A stretch of 64,000 nucleotides of DNA. Source: Clavulina sp. PMI_390 (Eukaryota; Basidiomycota; Agaricomycetes; Cantharellales; Hydnaceae). The DNA lies in assembly GCA_015039315.1 (NCBI GenBank), contig WIDE01000103.1:1-64000 (forward strand). Direction: 5' to 3'. Shown here piece after piece: positions 34,556 to 47,193 of the stretch. The notes under the pieces are model-generated. The model did no database searches. It saw nothing but the letters and a program-made list of their open reading frames with translations, and was not told the origin of the DNA. Numbering within the stretch: the stretch's first letter is position 1; every line of letters begins with the position of its first letter. Position numbers and translations under genes: made by a program.

Positions 34556-36857
34556 ATGGCTGACTCCTACTATTATAATGCCGATAGCAAAGTCTCGGAA
34601 GGCACAGTCCCTTCACCCCCCAGTGCGACGACCCCACAGATATACACCGAGGCGGACGCTGCCACACTCTTTGGTACCCCTCCCCCTGCTCCAAATCGCG
34701 CCTCGATCCAGCGCCTCTCGCTCCCTGTAGCTCTTCCGCAAACCCGGGTCGCGTACGATGCACCGTTTGTTCGCGGATGGAACCAAGAGCTAGCCTTAAG
34801 TGGTGTCCATCAGGACGAGTGGCTTGCATTCTTGGATGGCCTTAATATCGCAATGGTTAGTGGTATTATCTTTCGTGCCTAGCGTGGCATACATGTATTG
34901 AGCGCCACTTTTTATCACGTCCTCATGACATCAATGCTTAAACATCTTGGTAAATGGCGACATAGACGACTAGCCCTCCACTAAGAGTCATCGGCGCAGC
35001 TGGTAAGTCTGCCTAAACGACCAGTAATAGCCCAATCTCCGCTCCAATACTTACTGAGATCGTCTTGGTCACTAGGTCAAATCATTGGATTCGTGTACGC
35101 CTTTGATATATATGGACCTTGCATCTATGTGCACTAACAACATGCTCTTAGCCCTTGGCATTGGGCGCTCCTGACCTCTGTCCTTATCGGCGTTGGCACC
35201 CGGACCGCAGGGCGCACGCTTAACAAGACTCTAACCGACCGATATCTTCGTCGGGCCAATACCTCTTATTTTGCTCCCCGCGGGCTTAGGGTACGCCTCA
35301 TGAAAACGCCTGCAGTGCGCCTGTTTCTGGAGCAGAAACAGTCTGGGGCACCCTTTGGGAGGTATGAAGGAGATTCAGGAGGCAGCAAGATGCAGACGTT
35401 CGGAAGGTACGCGCAAATGGTAGGAATGCACCTGCCAGTGGCGAGGAAGATAGTTCCAAAGTTTCAAAAGCCTGTACGTCATATTTCCCATATTGGTGGC
35501 CTTGGCGTATTCCTCACCCAGTTGTGTTATGTTCGCAACTTCTTTGTCCAACATACTTAATGGGCGACATTGTTATCATCCGCATCCTCCATGACGTACC
35601 GCTGATCTCGAGCAATTCTAGGTGACGAGGCTCGCAGCCAACACCGACATCACGACCTACCGCCTCTCTCAGTTCACTAGCACAGACCCTCCTCTTGCTC
35701 TCCCCATGTCCACAATTTCCCTCCCCGATCCGCGCCCGCCGAAGGGACTGATGGACAAAGGCTCCGCTCTCGCCGTCAAGCTTGATATTGCCCGTTCCAC
35801 GAAGCGCGAGGAGAAGGAGAAGCGTGCACGACAGCTACTGGATGTCGCCCAGGGGCGTGCACCCCCTGAAAGTCTTGACGCTACATTCTGGGAGGCTGTG
35901 AAAGGTAAGGATGAGGAGGAACGTGCAAGAGATATCGTGAACAATGCGAAGATGAGGGCGAGTGGTCAGTTGCCGGCTAGCTCAAGTTATCGTGGCGGCC
36001 CTCAATATGGTCCTAGTCCCGCCTCTTGGGTTAGCTACGATCCTCGATTCGGCTCGGGCGACGGATACGGGCCACTCCCTGGCTCCCCGCCTACCTATGG
36101 CCCAGGAGTTGGCTACGCTTCAAGCCCTCAAGATGGTTCTGCATACGCTCCTGGATTCAGCTATGGCTCCAGACCTGGAACTGCTACCGGTTACAGCACC
36201 CCTGGGTATGACTATCGCGCTTCAAGCAACCCAGACGATGCAAAAAAGCAGTGGGAAGAAGCGATGAAGCGGGAAGAAGATGCCCGAAAGAGGTGGGAGG
36301 ATGACGAAAAGAAACGAAGAGAGGATGCCAAGAAGTGGGAAGAAGACGCGAAGAAGCGGGAGGAAAACGCGAGGAAACACGAGGAGGATGCGAGGAAGAA
36401 GCTCGATGAAACAACGAAAGAGCTGGAGGAGCAAGTGAGTAAGGCTGATCGGATGGAGATGATGAGGAACGACGACCTCGTCTGGGTTGTCTTGCTGAAT
36501 GAAGAAGACGGTATGTGCATATCTTCCGGGCTTCCCCCACAAGTGCGCACTCGCCGAGGCGTCTCATTCACGAACTCTTGCCATCTAATGTTTAGAAACT
36601 GTCATTCAGGGAAGAGAGCTCGCTGATTCTGATGCGCCGGAGCGGATTGGTGAGTGCTGATGATGCATTTTCTCCCAGACGAGTGGCTGACATTCTGCTA
36701 ACTGCTTTCGACTCCATTTATCGTAACACTTGCGAACCTCGCCTGCTCCTACACCACAGATGAAGGGCAGTTCGAACAGATTGTGCTCGGGGAGAATATG
36801 CAAGATGAAGGGCGGGCGTACGGGCCCGCGAAGCTGAAGAAGGGTCGACAGTCATAA
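34556..36857 (+). CDS. Conserved filamentous-fungal protein with a charged coiled-coil tail
   Basis: Start 'MADSYYYNADSKVSEG' at 34556. Short internal exons join 'WLAFLDGLNIAM' to 'TTSPPLRVIGAAG', 'QIIGFV' and 'PWHWALLTSVLIGVGTRT'. Further exons encode 'TDRYLRRANTSYFAPRGLRV' and then 'PLALPMSTISLPDPRPPKG'. A Gly/Tyr/Pro-rich linker follows (about 36000-36220), then a strongly charged helix of repeated (K)xWEEDAKKREE-type heptads (36230-36440). The last short exons end 'YGPAKLKKGRQS' at 36857. The first half resembles a widespread uncharacterised fungal family containing a 'WLxFIDGLNVAM' type motif (recalled, not searched). The coiled coil suggests oligomerisation or scaffolding. Function unknown. 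Convergent with the next gene, 157 bases apart. Confidence 0.7.
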
Positions 36858-37013
36858 ACGAACTGCTGTGAAAATGTAGCTCGACATTTACTGTACCACA
36901 TCGATTAGCCGAGTCGTGTAGAATAAAACTAGTACTATGAGCCAATTAGGCTAAGAATTATTGTACAAATGACCCTTTCTGAGCCACCACCGCTCATAGC
37001 AGGCTCGGCAAGC

Positions 37014-38797
37014 TCAGACCATGTCATCGAGCTTGAGCTGCACGCTAACCTGGGCATCCTCACTCCTTTGCCAAAAGAAGCGACGCAGGCCGAACGCCAT
37101 GATGTACAGACATATCAAGATGAGTATGCTGGCCCCGGTGGCCACCAAGAACTATTGAATAACGTGAATAACGTGAGCAGAGTCGCCGACGATGAATTAT
37201 TTGGGATACACACCGATAGTCCGAGAATTGCACCTTGTTTTGGTGCAACATTGAACTCAAGATGGGCATCCCAGTTTGCTGCGTTCCCGTTCTGGCACTC
37301 GGACCCAGGAACTACATTGAACGAAAGCAGGTAGACTGTTACGACGAGGAGAACAATGGCCCCTGTGACGGCAAGGCAAGCGAGGGAAGAGAAGAGCACG
37401 AGCATGACCTCGCACCCATTGGGGTTCCATATGGGAGCTGTGCCAAGGCGAGAGCACCAAACGAGGAAGAATTGTACAGTAATGATGAGACAGAGGGCGA
37501 CAATAAAGAGTGAAAAGGAATAGCACATTAGGCCAACATTCCCTCGTACAGCACTAGCAAGGGGATATAAGATCAATAGCATAATTCAGAGCGGCTCAAA
37601 ACGACTTGCCTGAATATCGCAGTATAAGTGAGGCCTGCACCAACCAAACAAACCCCGGAAATGACGTTTATTAGGTGACTGTAGGAATCATACGCCTCTT
37701 GGGCCCACACTGCGATGCTCTAGATTAAGTCGATTGTGTTAGTCACAGCCTAAATATCACCAGTGTGACGAAAATATACCTGGTGATGATTCACGCGAGA
37801 ATTTAGCTCAGAAACCGTCAGGTTTACCACCTTCTGATAGTCTCGGTTCCCTGCTTCGAGCTAAGGAATAGTACACATCAACGATTTGGTTGGCAACAAC
37901 AGTGACCTTGTTGGACGTACAGCATTCTCGATGAGGTTGATGGACTGGTGCTGTTTTTCATAATCTTGTAAGAGTGATGCGTATTCGGCGGTGGTGCTGA
38001 ACTGGAGGATCAATGACGTCAGAGATACCCAGACATTGAGGCCAACACCGGATTCACCGATGGGTCTTCCACCAGTTTCTGTTCTAGCAATGCTAAGCAT
38101 TCCCGCCGGTGATTTAGAGTAATTTTGTACTGTATGGCTACTGAGCAACAAATTTATAAGATCGAAGGAAGAGCCACTCACTATTCGTTTGAGAGCCTCC
38201 AAATCCTTCGTCACTTTCTCGAGGGCTGCGCGGCCTTTGGTCTCAACAGACGCCTTCAAGAGTAGAAAGTTAACGAAAGATAGCCACACGATAATCATAG
38301 ATAGGCTCAGACCTTTTCATTTGTCCACCTTGGCGACTTGCTTGGAAGGATGAATCCCGGTATACTCCCGAAGCCTTACTCATACTGTGAGCGCGGGGAC
38401 TGTGTGCCAAACTCAGGGAAAACTCACATCTCCAATTCGTCCGTACCACAAACACTATGCATAGAGCCCAAGATCGCGCGAGATGGATAGTCTTCGGGCG
38501 AAGTCTCTTCCATCCTATGGAATAATGATTTGAGCAAATGGCAAGGACAACTGGAGTGCTGGGAGGGCTGACTGTGGAAGGAGAAAACAGTAAAGTCAAC
38601 CAGAGCAACCCGCCCCAACAAGCTGCCAGTGGAACGAAGAAGCCTGTGAATATTTTGACAATACGAATGGAAAGCAAGGGCTCGTCCTTGTGTTCATCGT
38701 AGTAGCGATGGGCACATTTCAATATTGAAGGAAATTTCAAGTTTTCTGGCAGGCGCCGATAATGATTGCGAGAGGTATGACGGCTATTCATGTGCAA
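37014..38797 (-). CDS. Multi-pass membrane protein, unknown function
   Basis: Minus-strand gene starting 'MHMNSRHTSRNHYRRLPENL' near 38797 and ending '...SVQLKLDDMV' at 37014. Hydrophobic segments: 'FFVPLAACWGGLLWLTLLFS', 'INVISGVCLVGAGLTYTAIF', 'YSFSLFIVALCLIITVQFF', 'VMLVLFSSLACLAVTGAIVL' and 'FLVATGASILILICLYIMAF', giving about five helices. A long helical soluble region lies between the first and second ('LLQDYEKQHQSINLIENA', 'KVVNLTVSELNSRV'). One intron is GC-AG (ATATTCAG|GCAAGT). The exon joins around 38100-38200 are uncertain, because splicing the obvious GTGAGT intron changes frame. I do not recognise the family. Confidence 0.55.
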
Positions 38798-39290
38798 GGG
38801 TGAATTTGGGCTAGGGATGATGTCTGGCTTGATGAAATAAGGCTCGAGTTAGGGAGATTCATGTAAGAGAAAGGTCACGAAGTCTGGGGCATCTTCTGCG
38901 GTCGAGGGGCCTGCCCCAATAGCATTCTGACTTCCGTGAATAGAAGGTGTTGGACTTGATGGATGGCTAGCAGCTGGTGAGGACAACATTACATCTTCAG
39001 TCATTGAAGAGAGCCGCCGCGATGGTTAAAGTGCAGATTGAAAGTGAGGCGTATAATACAAAAGGGGTTGAATGCGATGAAAGCAATAGGGCCACAGCTT
39101 TGGGTGGGGCCCAATTCAAAATATGATCCAACAGACGGGCGAGGGGGAGGCGTGGTAAAGATACACGTGACCGGAGTCCGTGCCAGTATATTTCCCCAGT
39201 TTCTCCGATTGCTTGGTAGCTTGTGGTGTTTTTCGTCCCTTACGCTTGTTGTCTCGAGATTTTTCGCGTCTACGTCGTTGTTTCTCGATA
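38798..39290. other. Divergent promoter region
   Basis: About 490 bases between the minus-strand membrane protein and alpha-galactosidase. No specific motif recognised. Confidence 0.4.
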
Positions 39291-41877
39291 ATGAATCGAC
39301 TGAGAACCCCAGGAGCAGTCGTGTGGCTATTTGCTACCGCGGTGTTGGTTCAAGCATCTGACAATGGTCTTGTGAGGAGATAATCTCTCTCGTTCCTCGC
39401 TTTGCCCCAACGATTTCGCCCCAAGTGACCGCTTCTGATGCTTTACGTCCGTTCCACTTGAAATACGATAGGCCACAACACCACAAATGGGCTGGGTATG
39501 ACCAGATCCATATAACGTTTTGACAGCACTGTTTGTACTCATGACGCCCTAATTCTAAACTATTTGGCGGCAAATTGTGACTAGAACACTTGGAACTACT
39601 TTGGATGCTCTATATCAGAAGACACGATCCTTGGTGCAGCGCAAAAGATCATCGACACCGGGCTGAAAGACTATGGTTATGATTGTGAGTTCCGCGTGCA
39701 GTCGAAGGTCGACTTCAGCTGACAACTCATTTTGATAAAACCCACTCGCTGAAACGTACGCTAGATGTATTGATGGATGACTGCTGGCATGCCCCCACAA
39801 GAGACCCAAGCACTGGTGCCCCGTTGGCGGACCCAGCAAAGTTTCCGAATGGTATCAAGCACCTCGCGGATTCTGTACATGCACTCGGGCTCAAGGTATG
39901 CATAATGCGTGACCACTAGCCCTCATTATCAGATGGATAGCTAATTTGAGCGAGGATCGTAGCTCGGAATTTACAGCGATGCCGGCGCGTGAGTCTGCTC
40001 TTTGGACTCATCATTACTCTTCTCATATTTGCTGGAGTGCTGAGTACTGCATATTTTCCCCCTCTTGAATGCCCCCTCGTCTCTGCAGCATGACTTGCGG
40101 AAGGCGGTATGGTTCTTTGGGGTACGAGGAGATAGACGCCAAAACTTATGCTTCGTGGGATATCGACTATCTAAGTCAGTCGCTTTTTTCTTCTCCCCCG
40201 TGTTCTACCTGCTTGAAGGGCCTCTACTAACATTCCCATGAAGAATACGACAATTGCTACAACCAAGGCGAATCCGGTACACCTCAAATTTCGTTCAATC
40301 GATACAACACCATGTCAAAAGCGCTCAATGCGACCGGGCGGCCGATTCTCTATAGGTTAGTTTTGCTTGGAATTTAGCATCTAATCGCGCCCTCTGACCC
40401 AATTCATCCAGTATGTGCAACTGGGGAGACGATGGGCCATGGAATTGGGCTTCTGTATGTATCTGGCAGCCACCGCTCTCTGTTGTATGCTATGTCTATG
40501 TTTACTGACTGGGAATGGTCCCTTCAACCTGTGCTACTTTCTACTAGACAATCGCAAACTCATGGCGGATCTCGGGAGACATCATTGATGTAAGTTGTCC
40601 GACCTGAGGTAGTTCTGAGCTCTGCCACGCAAAACTTACTGCGCGTCACGCCTCCGAATAGCAATTTGCGGGATACGACGATCGCTGCCCATGTGAGGAC
40701 GCTCTAGATTGCAAGCTTCCGGGCTATCGTGCGTATCACTAGGATCTTCTGCAATCTGGTGTCAACTTCGGTCTTAACCCGGTCAAATAGACTGCTCCGC
40801 GGCGACGATCATTGATTATGCGGCTCCGTTAGGCCAAAAAGCCTACGTTGGAGGGTGGAATGATCTGGATATGTTAGAGGTAGAAACCTTATTGTCATTC
40901 ATCTTCATTAGTACTGACGTGTGCACTCGGAAATTCCAGGTGGGGAATGGTGGCATGACTTACGACGAATATGGTTAGCTGAACAACCTTTCGCTGACGA
41001 AACTGTGTCTCTGATTCAAGTTATATTGGTATACACTAGTGGCGCATTTCTCGATGTGGGCGCTACTCAAAAGTCCACTGATTCTTGGTCACGACTTGGG
41101 GGCAATGGTGACCTCCTTTACTACTTTGATACTTCTCCCACCGTGTCTTGTTGCCATTGACTTATTCCCTTTCCTCCATATAGACGAACGAGACTTACTC
41201 CATCATCACAAACTCTGCTATCATCGGGATCAACCAGGATCGCTATCACACACCAGCAATCCGTCGCTGGCGACGTGCGCTTGCGGGACAGGAGGCGACT
41301 TATTCTAAGGCCGCGGGGACGCCAAGTATCCAATTATGGAGCGGCCCGGTCTCGGATGGCAGCACGGTTGTGGCGATCTTGAATACGGGAGAGGAGGGTC
41401 AAAAGGTCGATTTGTTGATGAAGGATGTCTTCAAAGATAAGGTGTGTTGTATTTGTCTGTCTAACTCGGAACCTTTATTAATGTGATGTCGTCATGTCTT
41501 ACGAAATATTTCATTTCTCTCTTACCCTCCTTGTGTTCGTGTGTCAGCGAACGGCTCAACTGGGACGCTATCGTGCATATGATTTGTGGCAAAAAGTTCC
41601 GTTGTCACAATCTCGTGCGGGTGCTACCGGTGAAGGAGCACATTTCACTCCTAAGCAACAACAGCTCCAGCGCTACATGTCGAAGGGGTACAGAGAAGAG
41701 CTCGATGGAGAGCCTATGGTGTGGGGCAAGGATGTGGGCCTTTATGAGACGATGCTGCCGAACGTGAGGGTGAAGGCGCATTCGGTCCGGGTTTTCCAGC
41801 TGTACTCGGAACCGGGTGCGCCAAAGACTGGATCGAATGTTAAGACGAATATTGGAACCCACTGCGATGAGCTCTAA
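39291..41877 (+). CDS. Secreted alpha-galactosidase (GH27)
   Basis: Many short exons. Signal peptide 'MNRLRTPGAVVWLFATAV' then 'LVQASDNGL'; a 24-base exon (39472-39495) joins to give 'TPQMGWNTWNYFGC', the hallmark GH27 start. Further motifs: 'YGYDYVLMDDCWHAP', 'LGIYSDAG', 'WDIDYLKYDNCYNQG' (the YDNC aspartate is the expected nucleophile), 'MCNWGDDGPWNW', 'GGWNDLDMLEVGNGGMT' (the second aspartate of NDxDML is the expected acid/base), and 'FSMWALLKSPLILGHDL'. The C-terminal beta domain ends 'NVKTNIGTHCDEL' at 41877. The family removes terminal alpha-1,6-galactose from oligosaccharides and galactomannan outside the cell. Complete, with all catalytic motifs. One of the most intron-dense genes here. 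Confidence 0.9.
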
Positions 41878-43113
41878 AATTCACTCTGGCCCCAGCCAAG
41901 ATCACGTCTTGTATCAATCTTTGGGAATAAATATGTGTTCCGAATCCCCAAATCGATCATTCCTGGATAAAGTGAAATTTGAGAAATTTCCCGAAAGCAA
42001 TTCTCCGTGTGGGATGAGCGTAGTTACATCGGACGCACCTACCTGAGACTGAAGACTCAGTAGTGAACATGTGTTTCCTGGCAGAATTTTGAGTTACCAT
42101 ACTTTGGTTGTTGTGACATGTTGATTTCGACCAAAATGCTTGGACTGTCAAGGGGATTCGCGAAAGAAGGGTTGGAAGCCTGGCCCAAGGACTCCAATAC
42201 CTCGATCTAAAGGCGTAGGAATCTATTGAAATGCTCAAAAATGCGTCTAAGGATCATTAGCGGGCCGCTAGACGCCTTCAGTGGTAGAACTTTGACCATG
42301 CTTGGGCTCGAACAAAGTAGGCGCCGCCTGCGAATCATAGAGGGCTCTTGGCTGCTCGATTGGGTTTAGGCGTTTGCATGAACGAATATGATGGCTCCTT
42401 GCGCCGTCAAAGAGCACAAACCCTGACAAAGACGTATTATGAAGCTGCGTAAGATGTCAGCCTCGACTTCCTTTTAATTTCTTGATATTCCTGCGATTTT
42501 CTTTTCCACTGCTCGCGTTTGGGGCTACTTAAAGCGGGAAGTGCCGCAGAGGTCCCCTCATCCTTCCATCCACGATCTCCCTCTCCCCCCATCGCCTGCA
42601 ACCGACCCCTTAGCCCACGTCCAGTTAACATCGCCAACTTATACTCATACCACGCATTTCTTGCCCGTCAGCACCACCAGGTACGCCTTCCTTGCCTCTC
42701 GATTTGCCTCCTCGATCGACCTCATCACCCTCGGCATCTCCCGCCTCCAAGTCAAACAGCCCCCAGTACTCCGCTCAGGACAACGACAACGCGTTGCTCA
42801 GCCCAGAACACGGCGTGCGCTCTGGCCACGCCTCATCATCCACAGGAGTCCCGTTTGACGCGCTATTATCACGTCTGAAATGTGAGCGCTCGTTGTAGTC
42901 TCCATGCTGGTCACCGACACTCATCACTCATCGGTTTTGAAGTCTTGTAAGCACTCACCAACCCCGTGCGTTATCGATCTACCCGCACGCTACGCATATA
43001 ATCTGAATTGATGACTACCCCAGCTCGTGCTTCTCAGTTTATTCCGGTACTCACGAGTGTGTTTCCTCATTGATCGAGTGATGCCCATTAACCAATGACC
43101 TTTTATGATTAGC
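41878..43113. other. Intergenic and a coding-like upstream exon of the RRM gene
   Basis: 41878-42500 holds nothing recognised. 42690-42880 reads as a Ser/Pro-rich stretch ('PPRSTSSPSASPASKSNSPQ' ... 'GVPFDALLSRLK') ending at a good donor (GTGAGC). It looks like an extra 5' exon of the next gene, but no in-frame ATG or compatible acceptor was found. Confidence 0.35.
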
Positions 43114-46100
43114 ATGGCTACTTTCAGCAACAACTCTCCCGAAGATCCATTGGCTTCTCATCATGGTGACCTTAGTCCTAAAAGCTTACAACATATCGCT
43201 AGTAAGTCGTCATTTCTAGCTCAAGTTCAGTCTCTAGCACTCATTCATTTCGCATACTGCCGCATCCAGCCCCGTCTCAATCACAAAGTAATACCGTTTC
43301 CAGGGACCAAGAACCCTCAACGCCTTCTCAAAATGATACCTCGACCAAGCTGCACGTTCGAGTACAGACTCCTGGAGCTCCTAGCAACCTCCCTGATTCT
43401 GATTCCCCCGTCTCAGACCCAAATCACAGTCATCATCCCTCTGGCAGCGTTCCCATGTCGAAACGAGGCAGTACCATGGCGCGAAAGCACCACCACAATG
43501 TCTCTTTTGGCTCTCCACCCGCACCGGTGACTGAGCCCTTGATGACAAGTGGAGCGCCTGGAAATACGCGCTCTCACCATCGCCGTCAATCGTCCTCGTC
43601 GTCGGGACATTTACCTCCCTCGACGTCGGCCCAGCAGCTCGCTCTCATCCAGCAGCAATATGCGGCTCATCAACACACGGTGCTTCAGCAGCGTATCCTT
43701 CAGGAGCAACTTGCGAAGTCACCTCAGGGAGTTTTCGGTCGGCGCGGAGGCGGCGGTTCGTACTCACAAGGGAATGGGAATGGGAACTCATATTACCGCC
43801 CTCGGGGAATGACTGCTGCGTATGTGGATGAACAGGGGCAGGTTCCGGGGAGCCAACGATCGCAAGAGGTTCTTCCTCACCAGTCCGGACAGCAAAACAA
43901 ACCTGCAATCATCAAGACCATACTTCAGAACGCTTCTCATTTTGATCCCCAAACCATCCAACAGACCAACGCCGAACTCGCCCAGCAGCTTGCGATGCTC
44001 ACTTTGCTTAATATGAAAAGTGCTGGTCAGAGCACTACTTTCGACGGTGGTGCGCAGATGCCTAGTAACGCGCAACAGCAAGGACAGTTCCAAGATCGCC
44101 AACCACAGCAGCCCTTTGTTTATATGCCGGAAGTTCCTGCAATCATTTCTATTGGGAATACTGAGGCGCCTACTTCATCCACCCATTCAGAAGGACCAAA
44201 GACTTCCGGATCCGCTCACAATCTTGGCCCTCGTGCTGATCCCCTTTACAATCCCACCAAGTAAGTTTCTACCTCACGCATTGTCCGAGTCGCCCCACTT
44301 AATCCTCCCTTTGCATTCAAAGCACGACGAATGTCTACATCAACAACCTCCCAACCGCGTTCACAGAACATCACCTCTATCAGCTCTGCTCTGGTTTTGG
44401 CCCTATTTCAAGCGTGCGAATGATGCTTCGTGAGACTGGAACATGCTATGGTTTTGTGCTGTGCGTGTCTTCTCCAACCATCTGGTTCCCTACACCTCTG
44501 AAATGTGTGATTTTCTGGATAGGTTTGAGGGCATCGAGGCTGCTGAAAGTTGTATCATGTGGCTTCGACAGTTCTCTGATGTTCATCCCTCCTTCGCTCG
44601 AGTGAATTACTCAATTCTTTTCGTTTTCTTCATCATCTAATCTTCCCCTTAGACCCCGCTTAAAAATGTCCCTCGTCAAGCTGCAGATGCACCTCAATTA
44701 ACTCAACTTCTCCAAGCAAACAATGGCGCTCCCGATCTCGTCACTCCCCAGAAACCACTCGCTTCCCCAATCCGCTTTGCAGATGAAGCCAACAGTTCGC
44801 ATATCACCTCTTCTCAATCCCTTCCGATCATCTTGCCATCTACTTCGTCGGCGGCTACCAATATGGCCAATCCCGTTTCACATGGGTATCCCACCACCTC
44901 AGGCAATGCTCATAAACCCAGTAGCCATGGAGACATTCGTCCTGCTCAAGGTCGAGTTGGCTCGCTTGGACTTCAACAGCTTTTCCCCCAACGAGATCCT
45001 GCTACCATCGATGCTGTTGTGAGCGCAGCGGCAGGCGTCCCGTTCACTCCTCCCCACGCGATGCCTTCCTCGGTGTCCGCGCCCAGTTTAGGCAGCCCAT
45101 CGATATCAATGCCGCCTGGAGCTAGTAAACATACTGATGGCCCCGCTGGCCACGTGGTTACTATGAGTAGCAACCTGCTTGTTGAGGGACTCCCTAGCTC
45201 CGTCGACTTTCCTGTGAGTCAATGTGCCGCTTTCTCATTTATTTTAATACTGAGGGGCTGATTGCTTATTTAGACTCTCGAGTCGCTCTTCAACCCTTAC
45301 CGTGTTCTCAGCACTCGATTCTTTCGCACCCAGGACGTTACCGCGGGCGTCATTGCCCTCGTGAGGTGATTCGTTCGCTCCATGGCGTCGAAGGTGCATC
45401 TATTAATAATATTATTCTGCAGGCTCGAGTCTGCTACCGCTGCTGAAGATGTAATTCACAAGCTGAATGGCCGCGTTATTTCAAACTGGACACCACCTGG
45501 GAAGAAACTGACCGTGACTTTGGCCTCCAGTGATGATCAGCTTTCGGTTCGTGAATTATTTGTAGATATCTCAAAATTTACGAAGGGTGCGCTAACTGTT
45601 TGCTCGCTCAACAGCTCTCGGAGAAGAAAATTCAAGCAATCATCGCTCGACACGCTGATGCCATAGCCAGCCCGCTCGATCGCAAGACCAATACTCTGTC
45701 CCAAGCTCCTCGTTTCTCCTCTCCCCTCTCTCGCTACAACGACTCCCAGAACATCCTGAACCCTCTCAATAATCTCCCGCCTACCACCGCTCGGGTTACC
45801 ACTTATCCTTCGCAGAAACCCAACACCAGCTCCACATCCGCGCATCCTCAGAACTACGTGATAAAACTCCCTCAACAGAAAGAGCCGATATTCGTGGAGT
45901 CTCGTGCGCCTAATATGACAGGATCATCCCACAAGGTCCCGAACAATACTCCCGCCGCTAGCAAAAGTCATTCCTCCAATCTTTCCGGTCAATCAAGCCC
46001 GCACCCGCACTACACCGTCCAACTTCCCACAACAACCCTCCCTCAGACACGGGAGGATGTGATCAAGCTCAAGACTGCTGTCGAGGACGGGGGCAATACT

Positions 46101-46649
46101 CACGAAGCGAACCCCGGAGAGAAAATCGCGACAGCAGAAACGATCCCCGCACCCCAGTTCTCGATGCCATCCCCTTCACTCTTCAAGCACGCACCAAAGA
46201 GCGCTCCTCTTCGCATCCGTCCGCCTCCTCAAGCTATGGCTAATGGAAATCAAGGCCAGGTGACTATGTCCTCTGAGTCGCCTGAGAATCAGCTGGGTCC
46301 GAGATCTACTTTGCACGCTTCGGCTCCAGTGCTGCACCTGCAAACTCCCGAGCTTGGTCGCGACCATGGTCAGGAGCAGCATGAGCTTTCGCCCACGACA
46401 ACTCTCGGCACGGCCTCTCCTGCTACCCTTGGAGGCCCTTTCACACCCTCCATCAGTGTCGCAGCATTCTCCCCCGACCACCATGCTACAACGCTTAGTC
46501 GAAAGCTGCCTCCTGCTGATACTGGCGCTAGTGCTATTGAGGACACAGTTGACGATCGCGATCGCAGCCGTAAGGTCTTCGAGGCGGTGATGGAGGAGCA
46601 CGGGGAAGCGTATGGTGGAGATCGTCGTGATCAAACTATCGGCCTCTAA
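43114..46649 (+). CDS. RNA-binding protein with RRM domain(s)
   Basis: From ATG 43114 ('MATFSNNSPEDPLASHHGDL'), spliced to 'PSQSQSNTVSRDQEP', then a long Gln/Ser/Pro-rich N-terminal region ('QQLALIQQQYAAHQHTVLQQ'). The first RRM follows: RNP2 'TNVYINNL' and RNP1 'TCYGFVLFEG', the latter created by splicing GTGCT|GTGCGT to TTTGAGG. A second, weaker RRM begins 'SNLLVEGLPSSVDFPTLESL' and continues 'TAGVIALVRLESATAAEDVI'. The Ser/Thr/Pro-rich tail ends 'YGGDRRDQTIGL' at 46649. About 950 residues, with large low-complexity regions suited to condensate formation. Likely a cytoplasmic mRNA regulator of the general cip2/MSSP type; target RNAs unknown. The start is uncertain (see the upstream coding-like exon at 42690-42880). 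Confidence 0.75.
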
Positions 46650-47193
46650 TTCATCCGCGTCGCTTCTTCCAATCAAAAAATCGCCTTGCCAATCCAAATC
46701 CTGTGACACGCTTCCCTCTGTCCCAAGATATACTTTCTCCTCGCTTCTTGATACCCACGCCTCGCCAAGTTTCATGCTTGTTCATCATTCGCCACACACA
46801 GCCCACACCATATCCATGCCTGTGTTCCCTCATCTTCCTCGATCGATGAGGCATCCCAAGCGTCTTTGAGTGCCGCTCAAAGCCCCTGCTTTGAGCCGTC
46901 TTTTTCATCCACCCATGGACTTTCGTTGTCCTACCAATACTGTAACACTTTTTTTCGTCGTTTTTTTGCCATTCACACATTCTTCCCACTACATATTGAC
47001 ACACTTCACAGAATAAGAACATGTATTTCTCAAATACACCGTATAAAATAATTTCCCTGTATCACATTCATATTGAGACTCCACACTCCGGCATATGGGG
47101 ACATCGAGCGCATTGAATCTCATTCACAGGACTTCTCAGATTCGCTAGACTCCACAAGACCAGATGAATGTCGTTAGATATGAGTTCATCAGA
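46650..47193. other. Convergent 3' region, no gene seen
   Basis: AT- and pyrimidine-rich 3' flanks of two convergent genes. An 'aataaga'-type signal lies near 47011 and 'ataaaataa' near 47043. Confidence 0.4.

Noticed and set aside
36184..36571. Three long minus-strand frames opposite the charged coiled coil
   Set aside because: Antisense of repeated Lys/Glu codons gives Ser/Phe/Leu-rich frames without stops.
42268..42327. tRNA-like segment ('cttcagtggtagaac' and 'gggctcgaac')
   Set aside because: A- and B-box-like words are present, but the distance is too short and no cloverleaf with an anticodon arm can be drawn.
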